This document shows positions 9,156 to 17,633 of a DNA stretch of 64,000 nt, piece by piece; within the stretch, counting starts at the first letter, position 1; each line of letters opens with the position of its first letter. Both the position numbers and the translations under genes were made by a program. Below the pieces are notes generated by a model, which saw only the letters and a program-made list of their open reading frames with translations, searched no databases and was not told the origin of the DNA. Source of the stretch: Mucilaginibacter sp. OK283 (GTDB lineage Bacteria; Bacteroidota; Bacteroidia; Sphingobacteriales; Sphingobacteriaceae); assembly GCF_900110415.1 (NCBI RefSeq), contig NZ_FODR01000002.1:124001-188000 (forward strand). Direction: 5' to 3'.

Positions 9156-12100
9156 TTAGAAATTAACATTTATACCTGCAGTCATCACCCGCACCTGTGG
9201 ATATGCCTCAGCTCTTGTTTGATCAGAGGTTTGTTCCGGATCAAAGCCTTTGAATTTGGTGAATGTGAAAGCGTTTTGTATGTTGGCATATATCCTAAGC
9301 GAGCTTAAACCTATCTTCTTAATGGCAGCCGGACTTAAAGTATATCCCAATTCAATATTCTTAACCCTTAGATACGACGCATTTTCCACGTAGAAGGAAG
9401 AGTGAATATTGTTTCTTACGCCATCCAATGTAACTCGGGGATAGGTATTAGATGGATTTTGTGGTGTCCACCTGTTTAACCACCAGGTACCAACGTTTGC
9501 AAAGCCGCTAAAAGGCGAAGCTATTTCATAGTAGGTATAACCCTGCATGCCTTGTACGCCTTGTAAAAACACCCCAAGGTCCAGACCTTTCCAGGCTGCA
9601 TTGAAGTTAAAAGCATAGGTTATGTCAGGAAATTGCTTACCTATGATTTTGCGGTCGTGGTTTTGGTCAACTACGCCGTCACTATTGAGGTCGGCATATT
9701 TAATATCGCCAGGTTGCGCGTTGTAATCGCTTACTTTAACTACACCCGGTTTAAGCGTATAACTACGGCTTGCGTACGGAATGGATGCATCGCTGTTGTT
9801 TTGCCATGTAAAATCAGAAATCTGGTAAATGCCCGTCATCTGGTAACCGTAGAATGAATTTATAGCCGAGCCCACAACAATCGCTTTTGGAGAGCTGTAC
9901 TGCTGAGGCACGTTCATGCTGATGATTTTGTTGACGATGTGAGAAACATTGAAGGAAGTTCTTAATTTAACACCATTGCCAAACGTTGTTTTATAGGATA
10001 TGCCAAGTTCAAAACCTTTGTTTTGCACTTCACCGGCATTAGCCATTGGGGCCGACTGCGCAATTGTTAGTGGTATCGGCTGGGTCAATAAGAGGTTTTT
10101 AGTCCTTTTATCAAAATAATCTGCAGTAATTTCAATGTTATTGTGGAAAGAGATGTCAAGCCCCAAATCCAATTGCTGAGCTGTTTCCCAGGTCAAATCT
10201 TTGTTGGTCATTGCCGTAACGGCAACACCCGAGTAAAGCGTTCCGCCGAACGAATAATTCTGACCCGAACTCAGGATATCGCTGCCATTATAGTAATTAT
10301 TTATATTTTGATTACCTAAACGCCCCCAGGAGGCACGAATTTTTGCAAAATCAAGCCAGCTCACACTTTTCATAAAATCTTCTTTTGATAGTACCCAGGC
10401 TGCTGAGAATGACGGAAATGTTCCCCATTGTTTACCTTGTGCAAACCTGGAAGAGCCATCTCTCCGGATATTAGCTTCAAATAGATATTTTTCGTCAAAC
10501 GCATAGTTTAAACGGCCAAAAAACGAACGGAGGCCGAGATCGTAACTGCCAGAGTTATTGGTTTGTGTGGCCGCATCGCCAAGGTTCAATACACGTTGCG
10601 TGTTGTTAACAAAATGTGAGCGAAAGCCGCTTTGCCAATCATAGGTAAACTCCTCTTCGTTGTAACCGCCTAATAAATTGAATGAATGACGGTTAATTGT
10701 CTTATTATATTTCAGTAACCCGGTAAGCAATGAGTGGGCGTCAGTCTCGTTGGTTACATTAAGGTCTGATGGCAATTGTGTAGTTGTTCCATTTTGGTTT
10801 TTCAGCGTTACATTGGCATGAAAAGCATTTGCGTTAGTGGAGATAACATTATAACCGTAAGTAAGCTGCGCACTTAAACCTGGCAGAATTTTATATTCTG
10901 CTTCGGCCTGTCCACTAAAATTGTACCGTTTTGTCAGATTGGTACTACCTTCTTTAATTTCCCCGTAGTAGTTACGTTCGCCGTTAACAGAAACCCAGTT
11001 CCCACTTGCATCCTTAAGCGGATGTATAGGCGCCAGGGTAGAATACCATTCGGCATTCCAAAGGTCGGTAGGTTCGCTTTTTACACCCAAATTCCCGGAT
11101 ACATTCCCGGAAACACGAAGCCTTTTATCTTTTAGATGGTAGGTATCGAGGTTGAGACGGAAGTCTGTTTTTTTGTAATTGGTTGCCACCAGGATTCCAT
11201 CCTGATCCAGATGCCCCAGCATAAATGCATAATTGACGTTGTCGCTTCCTCCCGTTGCGCTTACACGATGGTTTTGCATATAGGCGTTTCCATAATAAAC
11301 CTTGAAATAATTGATATCGGGGTATAATGGGTTGTTGTGCGCCGCGTATTTTTGAATTATCGAATCCGGATAGGCCGGTGCCGATCCGGTATTTACTGCC
11401 GCCTCGTTGTAAAGCGTGGTATATTGAACAGAGTTTAATACATTGGGCAGCCTTGTCGGACTTTGAATCCCGGCATATCCACTATAGTTAACACGAAGTT
11501 TGCCTGCTGATCCCCGTTTAGTGGTAATTAAAATAACGCCGTTTGCAGCACGATTACCATAAATAGCAGATGATGCGGCGTCTTTCAACACTGAAATTGA
11601 TTGAACATCGTTAGGATTTACGTCGCCGATGCTGCCGGGAAAACCATCAACTAACACCAATGGGGAATTATCTCCAAAAGTACCTACCCCACGAATATCT
11701 ATAACCGTGTTGTCATCTCCGGGTTTACCCGAACTTTGCAGTGCAAAAACACCAGAAACAGTGCCTTGTAAAGCCTGCCCGGTATTTGTCAGGGGCCTGC
11801 TTTCCAAATCCTTTGTATTTACAACGCCTACAGAGCCTGTCAGGTTTTCTTTCTTCTGCGTGCCGTAACCTACTACAACCACATCGTTCAGGGTTTTCAT
11901 TGAAGGTTGAAGTTTTATTGCGATATCAGTCTTTCCGCTTACTGCAATTTCAACTTTCTCGTATGAGATATAGGTTACAACGAGTACGGCATTTTCCGGC
12001 ACATTCGAAAGTTGAAAGTTACCCTTTAAATCACTCAGGGTACCTTTATTAGTTCCCTTTATACTAATAGAAACGCCTACCAGCGGCTGGCCATCAATAG

Positions 12101-12299
12101 CGTCTACTACAGAGCCTTTTACAGTTATCGCCGCCTTATCAGCCGCTATATGGGCAATTACGGGGCTATTGTTGTGAGTTATTAAATTGGGGGTTAACGC
12201 GTTTGCGCCAATTGGCAATATAAATAATGCCAAAGTTTTAAACGTAGTGCGAACCCCTCTGGAATACAAATAATTTGGAAAAAGTAATTTTCGTTTCAT
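9156..12299 (-). CDS. SusC/RagA-family TonB-linked outer-membrane receptor
   Basis: This TonB-dependent barrel imports oligosaccharides with the SusD partner encoded just downstream. The start at 12299 (MKRKLLFPN...) gives 1047 residues and is preferred to 12341 because the signal sequence then begins at the usual place. In order: signal peptide (about 1-36), a carboxypeptidase-regulatory-like domain (about 58-145), the TonB-box/plug region with VVVVGYGTQKKENLTGSV, the plug motif DIRGVGTFGDNSPLVLVDG, then the barrel ending in an aromatic residue (INVNF). The operator box lies 339 bases upstream. A hairpin GCCGGGA/TCCCGGC (12443-12461) would sit in a long leader, if transcription starts near the box. 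Confidence 0.95.
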   Translation of the reverse strand: MKRKLLFPNYLYSRGVRTTFKTLALFILPIGANALTPNLITHNNSPVIAHIAADKAAITVKGSVVDAIDGQPLVGVSISIKGTNKGTLSDLKGNFQLSNVPENAVLVVTYISYEKVEIAVSGKTDIAIKLQPSMKTLNDVVVVGYGTQKKENLTGSVGVVNTKDLESRPLTNTGQALQGTVSGVFALQSSGKPGDDNTVIDIRGVGTFGDNSPLVLVDGFPGSIGDVNPNDVQSISVLKDAASSAIYGNRAANGVILITTKRGSAGKLRVNYSGYAGIQSPTRLPNVLNSVQYTTLYNEAAVNTGSAPAYPDSIIQKYAAHNNPLYPDINYFKVYYGNAYMQNHRVSATGGSDNVNYAFMLGHLDQDGILVATNYKKTDFRLNLDTYHLKDKRLRVSGNVSGNLGVKSEPTDLWNAEWYSTLAPIHPLKDASGNWVSVNGERNYYGEIKEGSTNLTKRYNFSGQAEAEYKILPGLSAQLTYGYNVISTNANAFHANVTLKNQNGTTTQLPSDLNVTNETDAHSLLTGLLKYNKTINRHSFNLLGGYNEEEFTYDWQSGFRSHFVNNTQRVLNLGDAATQTNNSGSYDLGLRSFFGRLNYAFDEKYLFEANIRRDGSSRFAQGKQWGTFPSFSAAWVLSKEDFMKSVSWLDFAKIRASWGRLGNQNINNYYNGSDILSSGQNYSFGGTLYSGVAVTAMTNKDLTWETAQQLDLGLDISFHNNIEITADYFDKRTKNLLLTQPIPLTIAQSAPMANAGEVQNKGFELGISYKTTFGNGVKLRTSFNVSHIVNKIISMNVPQQYSSPKAIVVGSAINSFYGYQMTGIYQISDFTWQNNSDASIPYASRSYTLKPGVVKVSDYNAQPGDIKYADLNSDGVVDQNHDRKIIGKQFPDITYAFNFNAAWKGLDLGVFLQGVQGMQGYTYYEIASPFSGFANVGTWWLNRWTPQNPSNTYPRVTLDGVRNNIHSSFYVENASYLRVKNIELGYTLSPAAIKKIGLSSLRIYANIQNAFTFTKFKGFDPEQTSDQTRAEAYPQVRVMTAGINVNF

Positions 12300-12381
12300 A
12301 ATTGGGTTATTAAAATTTAAACTGGTTAGTTCTGTGGGCAAGGGCAGTTATATGTTAATGCAGTTGGCTATTCCGCGGCGA

Positions 12382-12389
12382 CAAACGTA
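12382..12389 (-). promoter_or_regulatory. Possible susC -7 box
   Basis: Minus-strand TACGTTTG is a perfect match to the Bacteroidota -7 consensus TAnnTTTG, about 83 bases upstream of the susC start. No good -33 TTTG lies at the right distance, which would fit an activator-dependent promoter but also fits chance. Confidence 0.3.
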
Positions 12390-12892
12390 ATATTGGCATA
12401 CAATGCAGCCCCCGGAGTTAACTATAACAAGCAATTGCCAGGGCCGGGAATTTATCCCGGCATTTTCGTCGATGTGTTTTAATAAGACGCTGGTGGCTTC
12501 TCTTTTTTCAAAGCATGCGCTGTTCTTGGAATTTTCCTCATGATGGTGTTTAATTAATAGAGTAATTGGTTAATATGAATCGTCATTTTGAGACGACCAT
12601 TCAAGAGGGCAAAGTCTTTGAAAAACGCTAAAAACAAAAGGGGCTAACCTGCAAAAAAGAAGGGGCAAAAAGGGAGTTTTAGATTGAAAAAATACTTTTA
12701 GGCGGTTTCGCAGTGAAAATTTGTCCGGAAAAATGAAATGTATTCCATTCCACGTTATCTGTGATCTTTTGAGTTTCGCTATGTTGAAGTAAATGCCTTA
12801 AGTCTTCTCTATGAGCAAATTTCATGCGAACACTGCTGCCCCAAAAACAGTCTCTTTGTAAACCGGTGATTAATTTAAGGGAGATAATTTTG
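12390..12892. other. susC upstream region
   Basis: This region has no convincing gene. It contains a GC-rich hairpin (12443-12461) and the direct-repeat box (12638-12671). A 75-codon minus-strand frame (12679-12906) has no recognisable protein character. Confidence 0.5.
12638..12671 (-). promoter_or_regulatory. Direct-repeat operator box upstream of susC
   Basis: Half-sites AAGGGGCTAACC (12638-12649) and AAGGGGCAAAAA (12660-12671) on the plus strand start 22 bases apart. The first is identical to the box at 92. The gene-side edge is 339 bases from the susC start. A run of five T on the susC sense strand (12625-12621) lies 12 bases from the box, as at the GH5 gene. Binding by the HTCS protein is inferred. 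Confidence 0.6.
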
Positions 12893-13171
12893 ATGGAAAA
12901 TATCAAACTGTTAAAAGACGAAAAAAGAGCAAGTCAATTGATTGAAAAACAGTCTGCTATAACATATTTGTTAGTTGTTTTAGAACCCCTTGCTTTAAAG
13001 GACTGGAATAGGATTGAATTGTATCTGGTGCTGATTTTTAGTAACATATATAGTGGTTGGAAAAACAGAAGCATTGAAATATGCATTTCAATGCCGTTTT
13101 CTGCTTTAGTAGGCCTGACTGGGCAAATTTCGAACTTTTTCTTCGAGGATTTGCGTAAAACGGCGTTTTAG
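12893..13171 (+). CDS. Hypothetical protein, doubtful
   Basis: An open frame of 92 codons from ATG at 12893 follows an AAGGGAG-like purine stretch about 12 bases upstream; an upstream start at 12824 would give 115 residues. The product begins with a charged MENIKLLKDEKR stretch and then has hydrophobic segments; no family was recognised. The region between susC and the sigma-factor gene is otherwise empty, so this may be a small gene, a remnant or chance. Confidence 0.25.
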   Translation: MENIKLLKDEKRASQLIEKQSAITYLLVVLEPLALKDWNRIELYLVLIFSNIYSGWKNRSIEICISMPFSALVGLTGQISNFFFEDLRKTAF

Positions 13172-13309
13172 CTGGCAAAGCTCCAATGTATAAAGATCTG
13201 TTTGCCGATATATTTGGTCGGGGTGTATTAACCGGCCAGCGGCGTGAACGGACAACCCTATCGGCATTAACGAGCCTTTGCGCTTGCTAATCAGGACTGT
13301 AAAGCTTTC

Positions 13310-14209
13310 TCAGTTAAGGTTGAACATAGTTTTAATCTCACTATTAAATAATAAAGACTGAACAATCTCATTTGCAACTTCATGTTTTTCATAATTTTGT
13401 GCTTTAAAAAAGCTCATGTAGTTGTCCTCCATCAATTGGTCAAGTTCATCATTTATTTGAGGTGAGACCGACCGGATTGTTTCTACAGCTTCAGGCATAA
13501 ATTTTCTCTGAGTCGGTTCCACTTTGCCTTCTTTAATAAACCCCATTGTTTTTTTATGACAACGGCAAGGATTGGTGGGATTCACCAATCCACACTTATT
13601 TTCCATGAATTGAAAAAGGTCAGCCCGGGCTCTCGACAATTGTTTCCGGAAATTTTCCGGAGAAATGTCCAACAGTGGCGCAGCTACAGTAGATTTCATG
13701 TTAAAGATAGCTCCCAGTATAAAAATAATTCTTTGCTGTCTGTCCAAACAAAGCAACATGCCACTCATGCATTTATTCCTTGTATCATCAATCAAATCGC
13801 TATAAATGACCTGCTCTTCAACACTCATTTCTTCAGATGCATGCGCATTTTCGAGAAAATCACCAAGTTCTTCAAAGGAAGCCGTTTCCAGCCTCCTCTT
13901 ATTGCCCTGGTTTTGGATGAAATGGTTGAAAACTATACGGTACAACCATGTTCTGAAACTGCTTTTGCCCCGGAATTGGCTTAATTTGGTCACCATTTTT
14001 ATCAAACCTTCCTGGGTTAGGTCAGCAGCATCTTCAGCATTTCGTACTAATCTCAACGCGACATTATAAACAAATCGCTGATGCAGCTTAATCAAGCTTT
14101 CCAAAGCTGATTTTGATCCTTCCTGTGCCTCTTTTATAAAACGCATTTCCTCATTGGTATCATAAGCGACTAAAAAAGGATTCATCGTATTTCTATTGGA
14201 AGAAGACAT
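13310..14209 (-). CDS. Sigma-70 family (ECF-like) RNA polymerase sigma factor with Cys-rich C-terminal extension
   Basis: This is an alternative sigma factor of 299 residues, about 100 longer than a minimal ECF sigma. Region 2 (about 40-110) includes EDAADLTQEGLIKM and SSFRTWLYRIVFNHF. Region 4 (about 150-205) includes LDRQQRIIFILGAIF and the recognition-helix part ENFRKQLSRARADL. Region 4 is followed by an extension with the cysteine motif KCGLVNPTNPCRCHKK, which could bind metal or sense redox state, and then about 75 residues without a recognised fold. No anti-sigma factor is adjacent, so the extension may act as a built-in regulator (inference). The SDR gene ends 24 bases upstream on the same strand, suggesting one transcript. 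Confidence 0.85.
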   Translation of the reverse strand: MSSSNRNTMNPFLVAYDTNEEMRFIKEAQEGSKSALESLIKLHQRFVYNVALRLVRNAEDAADLTQEGLIKMVTKLSQFRGKSSFRTWLYRIVFNHFIQNQGNKRRLETASFEELGDFLENAHASEEMSVEEQVIYSDLIDDTRNKCMSGMLLCLDRQQRIIFILGAIFNMKSTVAAPLLDISPENFRKQLSRARADLFQFMENKCGLVNPTNPCRCHKKTMGFIKEGKVEPTQRKFMPEAVETIRSVSPQINDELDQLMEDNYMSFFKAQNYEKHEVANEIVQSLLFNSEIKTMFNLN

Positions 14210-14233
14210 GTTCAGAACATCTAAATTTAAGAA

Positions 14234-15010
14234 TTAATTTCGTCCTGCCATAACACCCCCGTCGACATCCCAAATGGCACCGGTCACCCACGATGCTTTT
14301 TCCGAAAGGAGGTATACAATTGTATTGGCCACATCTTCTGGTTTTCCATTCCGGCCGATCGGCTGAAATCCATTAAAACCTTTTAAAGCTTCAACAGCAG
14401 CTTCCTGCCCTCCAAAAACCTTATCATATACTGGTGTTTCAACGACTGCCGGAGACACTGCGTTAACCCTGATATCATATTGTGCAAGTTCCATTGCCAA
14501 ATGCTGGGTTAAAGAGTGCAGCCCCGCTTTCTGCATTGAATAAGCAGATGAAGGTGTGGCCCTGACAGATTGCTTTGCCCACATTGAACCGATATTAACT
14601 ATGGAGCCGTTTTTATTATTAGCCATTAGTTTGGCTACAGCCTGTGTTATAAAAAACAATCCTCTATTTAAATCAAGATAGGAATCATAGTCAATAGAAG
14701 TATGATCCAAGAATGGCTTTGGGCTAAAAATACCGGAAGCATTAACCAGATAGTCAACCCGGCTTATAATAGTATTGCCGAGCTGATTTATGAAATCAGC
14801 GGTTTGCAGACGATCTGTCAAGTCAACTTTGTAACCTTTAATATTTCCACTGCCAGACAATTCGTTAATAGTTTGATCTATTTTAACCTGATTTTTGCCA
14901 ACAATAACTACTGTAGCTTCATTTTGTAGTAACAATGCCGTTGTGGCTTTACCAATTCCGCTTGATCCTCCAAGTACCAAGGCGGTTTTACCTTTAAATT
15001 CGTTTTCCAT
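14234..15010 (-). CDS. Short-chain dehydrogenase/reductase (SDR)
   Basis: This is a soluble NAD(P)-dependent oxidoreductase of 258 residues, the usual length of a classical SDR. It has the cofactor motif GGSSGIGKA (about 12-20), NASG in the core (about 90), the catalytic Ser in IGSMWA, the YxxxK active site in YSMQK, and the C-terminal [11 protein letters not shown] seen in FabG-like enzymes. The substrate is unknown. It is the first gene of a two-gene transcript with the sigma-factor gene, so the reductase may respond to the same stress. Confidence 0.9.
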   Translation of the reverse strand: MENEFKGKTALVLGGSSGIGKATTALLLQNEATVVIVGKNQVKIDQTINELSGSGNIKGYKVDLTDRLQTADFINQLGNTIISRVDYLVNASGIFSPKPFLDHTSIDYDSYLDLNRGLFFITQAVAKLMANNKNGSIVNIGSMWAKQSVRATPSSAYSMQKAGLHSLTQHLAMELAQYDIRVNAVSPAVVETPVYDKVFGGQEAAVEALKGFNGFQPIGRNGKPEDVANTIVYLLSEKASWVTGAIWDVDGGVMAGRN

Positions 15011-15323
15011 GTTTTCGTTTTATCATTAGACACCTTTATTAAAAAGTGTGACAACCGCCTGAAACAGTAAAGAAATTCGGAGTGATTAATAATACAACAT
15101 TGTTTCTACCCAACAAATGACACTAGTTCTATCCGGACGACTTTATAAAAATTAACCTAATGAGTATTCCTGCGCGGTAAGCGAAGTAAGCTATGTATAA
15201 CATGAGTGTAAGGCTTTTTTAAAGTTTAAGTTGTAATAAGATATTTATTATCAATGAGTTGTGATTGAAATATTGATAATTAAATATTGTTAACGATTTT
15301 TCAGTGCCCGCTAAAAATGAAAA
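15011..15323. other. AT-rich gap between SDR gene and tRNA
   Basis: No gene or strong repeat is seen. It should contain the promoter of the SDR/sigma transcript, but no clear -7 box was picked out by eye. Confidence 0.5.
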
Positions 15324-15351
15324 AGCCCGCTACGATTTATCGTAACAGGCT
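15324..15351 (-). terminator. tRNA terminator hairpin
   Basis: On the minus strand, just past the tRNA 3' end, AGCC/GGCT and TACGAT/ATCGTA stems form a hairpin followed by a T run (15323-15312). Confidence 0.7.
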
Positions 15352-15361
15352 GATTTTCACG

Positions 15362-15435
15362 TAGCGGGGAGCAGGATCGAACTGCCGACCTTAGGGTTAT
15401 GAATCCTACGCTCTAACCATCTGAGCTACCCCGCC
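15362..15435 (-). tRNA. tRNA-Met (anticodon CAT)
   Basis: The minus strand folds as a cloverleaf: acceptor GGCGGGG/CCCCGCT (a G.U first pair), D stem GCTC/GAGC, anticodon stem TAGGA/CCCTA, loop TTCATAA with anticodon CAT, and T arm GGCAG-TTCGATC-CTGCT. CCA is not encoded. The last base pair of the anticodon stem is an A/C mismatch. The body resembles elongator tRNA-Met rather than tRNA-Ile(CAT) or the initiator, whose first pair is a mismatch. Confidence 0.92.
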
Positions 15436-15597
15436 GTTTTTATTTTAATCCTCTTTTTACATGGTTGTTAAAAAGAGCAGCCCTGTTTATAAAACAATGG
15501 GCTTCCTTAAAAAGGTTTGCAAATATAGCAGAAATTCGTTTTCTTTAGAAAAAATGTTAACATTTACTGCATAACCTGTTTTCAAGTATAAACCCCG

Positions 15598-15978
15598 ATG
15601 TCCGAAAAAAAGAAATTTACTATTGAGTATGAGATAAAATCATCTCCAAGAATACTGTTCACGTTCCTAAATGAGCCTAACGGGTTAGCACAATGGTTTG
15701 CCGATGATGTAAATGTTCGTGACCAGGTTTTTACTTTTACCTGGGACGATGAACCGCAAAAAGCCAAACTTATTTTAGTTAAAGAAAATAAACTTGTAAG
15801 GTTCAAATGGCTTGAGGACGAGCCGCAATGCTATTTTGAAATGGAAATTTTGCAAGACGAACTAACCAATGATGTAGCCCTGAGCATCACCGATTTTGCA
15901 ACGGAAGACCAGATCCCCGAACGAAAACTGATATGGGATAACCAGATTGATTACCTCATTAGCGTACTGGGCGCGTAA
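15598..15978 (+). CDS. START-like (SRPBCC fold) protein
   Basis: This is a 126-residue soluble protein of the START/AHSA1-like fold, which forms a cavity for a hydrophobic ligand. The opening KKKFTIEYEIKSSPRILFTFL, the LAQWFADDV segment and the central beta strands match the START-like proteins common in Bacteroidota. The ligand is unknown. The gene lies 109 bases upstream of lptF/G on the same strand, a pairing that may be one transcript although a possible promoter lies between. Confidence 0.75.
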   Translation: MSEKKKFTIEYEIKSSPRILFTFLNEPNGLAQWFADDVNVRDQVFTFTWDDEPQKAKLILVKENKLVRFKWLEDEPQCYFEMEILQDELTNDVALSITDFATEDQIPERKLIWDNQIDYLISVLGA

Positions 15979-15996
15979 GGCCAATTTAATTTTAGC

Positions 15997-16025
15997 TAAT
16001 TTTGTATTACCAAACGCTAATTTTG
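15997..16025 (+). promoter_or_regulatory. Tandem -7-like boxes upstream of lptF/G
   Basis: Two perfect TAATTTTG matches to TAnnTTTG (15997-16004 and 16018-16025) lie 21 bases apart within the repeat GCTAATTTTG, 63-91 bases before the start codon. The promoter role is inferred from consensus only. Confidence 0.35.
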
Positions 16026-16087
16026 CGTTAATGAAAATTAACCTGCACCGTTGCGCGTTTTTTATCCTGTAAATACAAATTGCCCCG

Positions 16088-17506
16088 ATGAAAAAGATCC
16101 ACCTTTTACTGCTTAAATCATTTATAAGGCCTTTTGTAAGCACGCTGTTCATCGTAATGTTTGTGTTGCTGATGTTGTTTTTGTTTAAATACATCGACGA
16201 CCTTATAGGTAAAGGCTTTGCCTGGTATATCATCCTGGAGCTGATGATGTATAACTCGGCAACCAACGTGGCAATGGCGCTGCCGCTATCGGTATTACTA
16301 TCAACCATTATGACTTATGGCGCACTGGGCGAAAATTATGAGTTGGTGGCTATTAAAGCTGCCGGCATTTCGTTACGCCGGGCAATGTATCCCATGATAA
16401 TCGTTGTATCAGTATTAAGTATCGCTGCATTCTTCTTTTCAGATTATATGCTGCCGATAGCTAACCTGAAATATTACTCCTTATTGTATGATGCCCGGAA
16501 GCAGAAATCGGCCGATTTACTGCCCGAGATGATATTCAGTTCGAGCTTTCCGGGCTACACCATTCGTGTAACCAAAAAAGATCCTGACGGGCAAAGGCTT
16601 TATGGTATTATTATTTACAAAAAAAACGAGGAAACCAATAATACCGAAGTGACAATGGCCCATGAAGGTACCATGTTTCGTACTATGGGTGATAAGTTTT
16701 TGGTGCTAAAACTAAAGGATGGTGTAAATTATGTGGAATCAAAAAGCGACGGTGCCAACTATGATTTGCGGCAACGCTTCACCCGTTTCCGTTTTAAAGA
16801 AATGGAGCAAAAATTTCCGCTGGATGCCTTTAAAATTAGCCGCACCGATGAAAATGAGTTTAAGTCGGCATCGCAGATGATGAATTTGAGGCAGCTTAAA
16901 TTTTTTGTTGATTCGAGTCAAAAGGCCACGGATGCCGCTGTAATGCTCAATTATAAGCTTATTACACCCTACATCAAGTATTTTAATTTACCGGCCAAAT
17001 CAAAAGTGAAATATATTGCTGCCGATAAAGATGTACTAAAAAGTATGAAAATTGCAGATCAGCAGATGGCCTTATCAAGCGCTGCATCTGAAGTTCGGTC
17101 AGTAAAGGATTTTTTAAAAAACCGTGCCGATAAATATAATAACGATGCATCTACCATCCGCCGATATGATTCGGAAGTGCAAAAGAAATATACCTTATCC
17201 GCAGCATGTATCGCTTTATTTTTAATAGGTGCTCCCCTGGGCGCTATTATCCGCAAAGGTGGGCTGGGGCTTCCGGTGGTGATTTCGGTGATATTTTTCC
17301 TTATCTATTACATTATATCAACCATAGGCGAAAAATCAGTAAAGGCAGGTAATGTTAATACTGTATTTGGCATGTGGGTAGCTATTATTGTGCTAACGCC
17401 CATCGGGCTCTTCCTTTCCTATAAAGCCGCTACCGATTCGGTGATATTTGATATGGAGGCCTATAAAAGATATTTTAATAAAATCTTTAAACGCAAGGAC
17501 GCCTGA
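16088..17506 (+). CDS. LptF/LptG-family permease (YjgP/YjgQ)
   Basis: This is an inner-membrane subunit of the LptB2FG exporter, which extracts lipopolysaccharide and passes it to the periplasmic bridge. It has 472 residues: membrane helices near 15-35, 60-85 and 98-120, a long periplasmic beta-jellyroll region (about 130-370), and three further helices near the C-terminus (about 375-455). The start KKIHLLLLKSFIRPFVSTLF and the segment TYGALGENYELVAIKAAGIS are family signatures. Which of LptF and LptG it is cannot be decided by eye. ribBA follows 127 bases downstream. Confidence 0.9.
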   Translation: MKKIHLLLLKSFIRPFVSTLFIVMFVLLMLFLFKYIDDLIGKGFAWYIILELMMYNSATNVAMALPLSVLLSTIMTYGALGENYELVAIKAAGISLRRAMYPMIIVVSVLSIAAFFFSDYMLPIANLKYYSLLYDARKQKSADLLPEMIFSSSFPGYTIRVTKKDPDGQRLYGIIIYKKNEETNNTEVTMAHEGTMFRTMGDKFLVLKLKDGVNYVESKSDGANYDLRQRFTRFRFKEMEQKFPLDAFKISRTDENEFKSASQMMNLRQLKFFVDSSQKATDAAVMLNYKLITPYIKYFNLPAKSKVKYIAADKDVLKSMKIADQQMALSSAASEVRSVKDFLKNRADKYNNDASTIRRYDSEVQKKYTLSAACIALFLIGAPLGAIIRKGGLGLPVVISVIFFLIYYIISTIGEKSVKAGNVNTVFGMWVAIIVLTPIGLFLSYKAATDSVIFDMEAYKRYFNKIFKRKDA

Positions 17507-17567
17507 CACGCGCCCCGCCTCCAAAATCATTTTACATAGTACCGACCAGAATCATTTTAATATAGTT

Positions 17568-17575
17568 TAAATTTG
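17568..17575 (+). promoter_or_regulatory. Possible ribBA -7 box
   Basis: TAAATTTG matches TAnnTTTG and lies 59 bases before the start codon. No -33 TTTG is well placed. The short leader shows no FMN-riboswitch-like fold. Confidence 0.3.
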
Positions 17576-17633
17576 TTTAAACTTTAATACATCATGGCAC
17601 CCTTTTAGGCTTGCCATACGTAATATACACATA

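Noticed and set aside
17507..17633. FMN riboswitch before ribBA
   Set aside because: The short leader has none of the conserved RFN stems or motifs that I could recognise.
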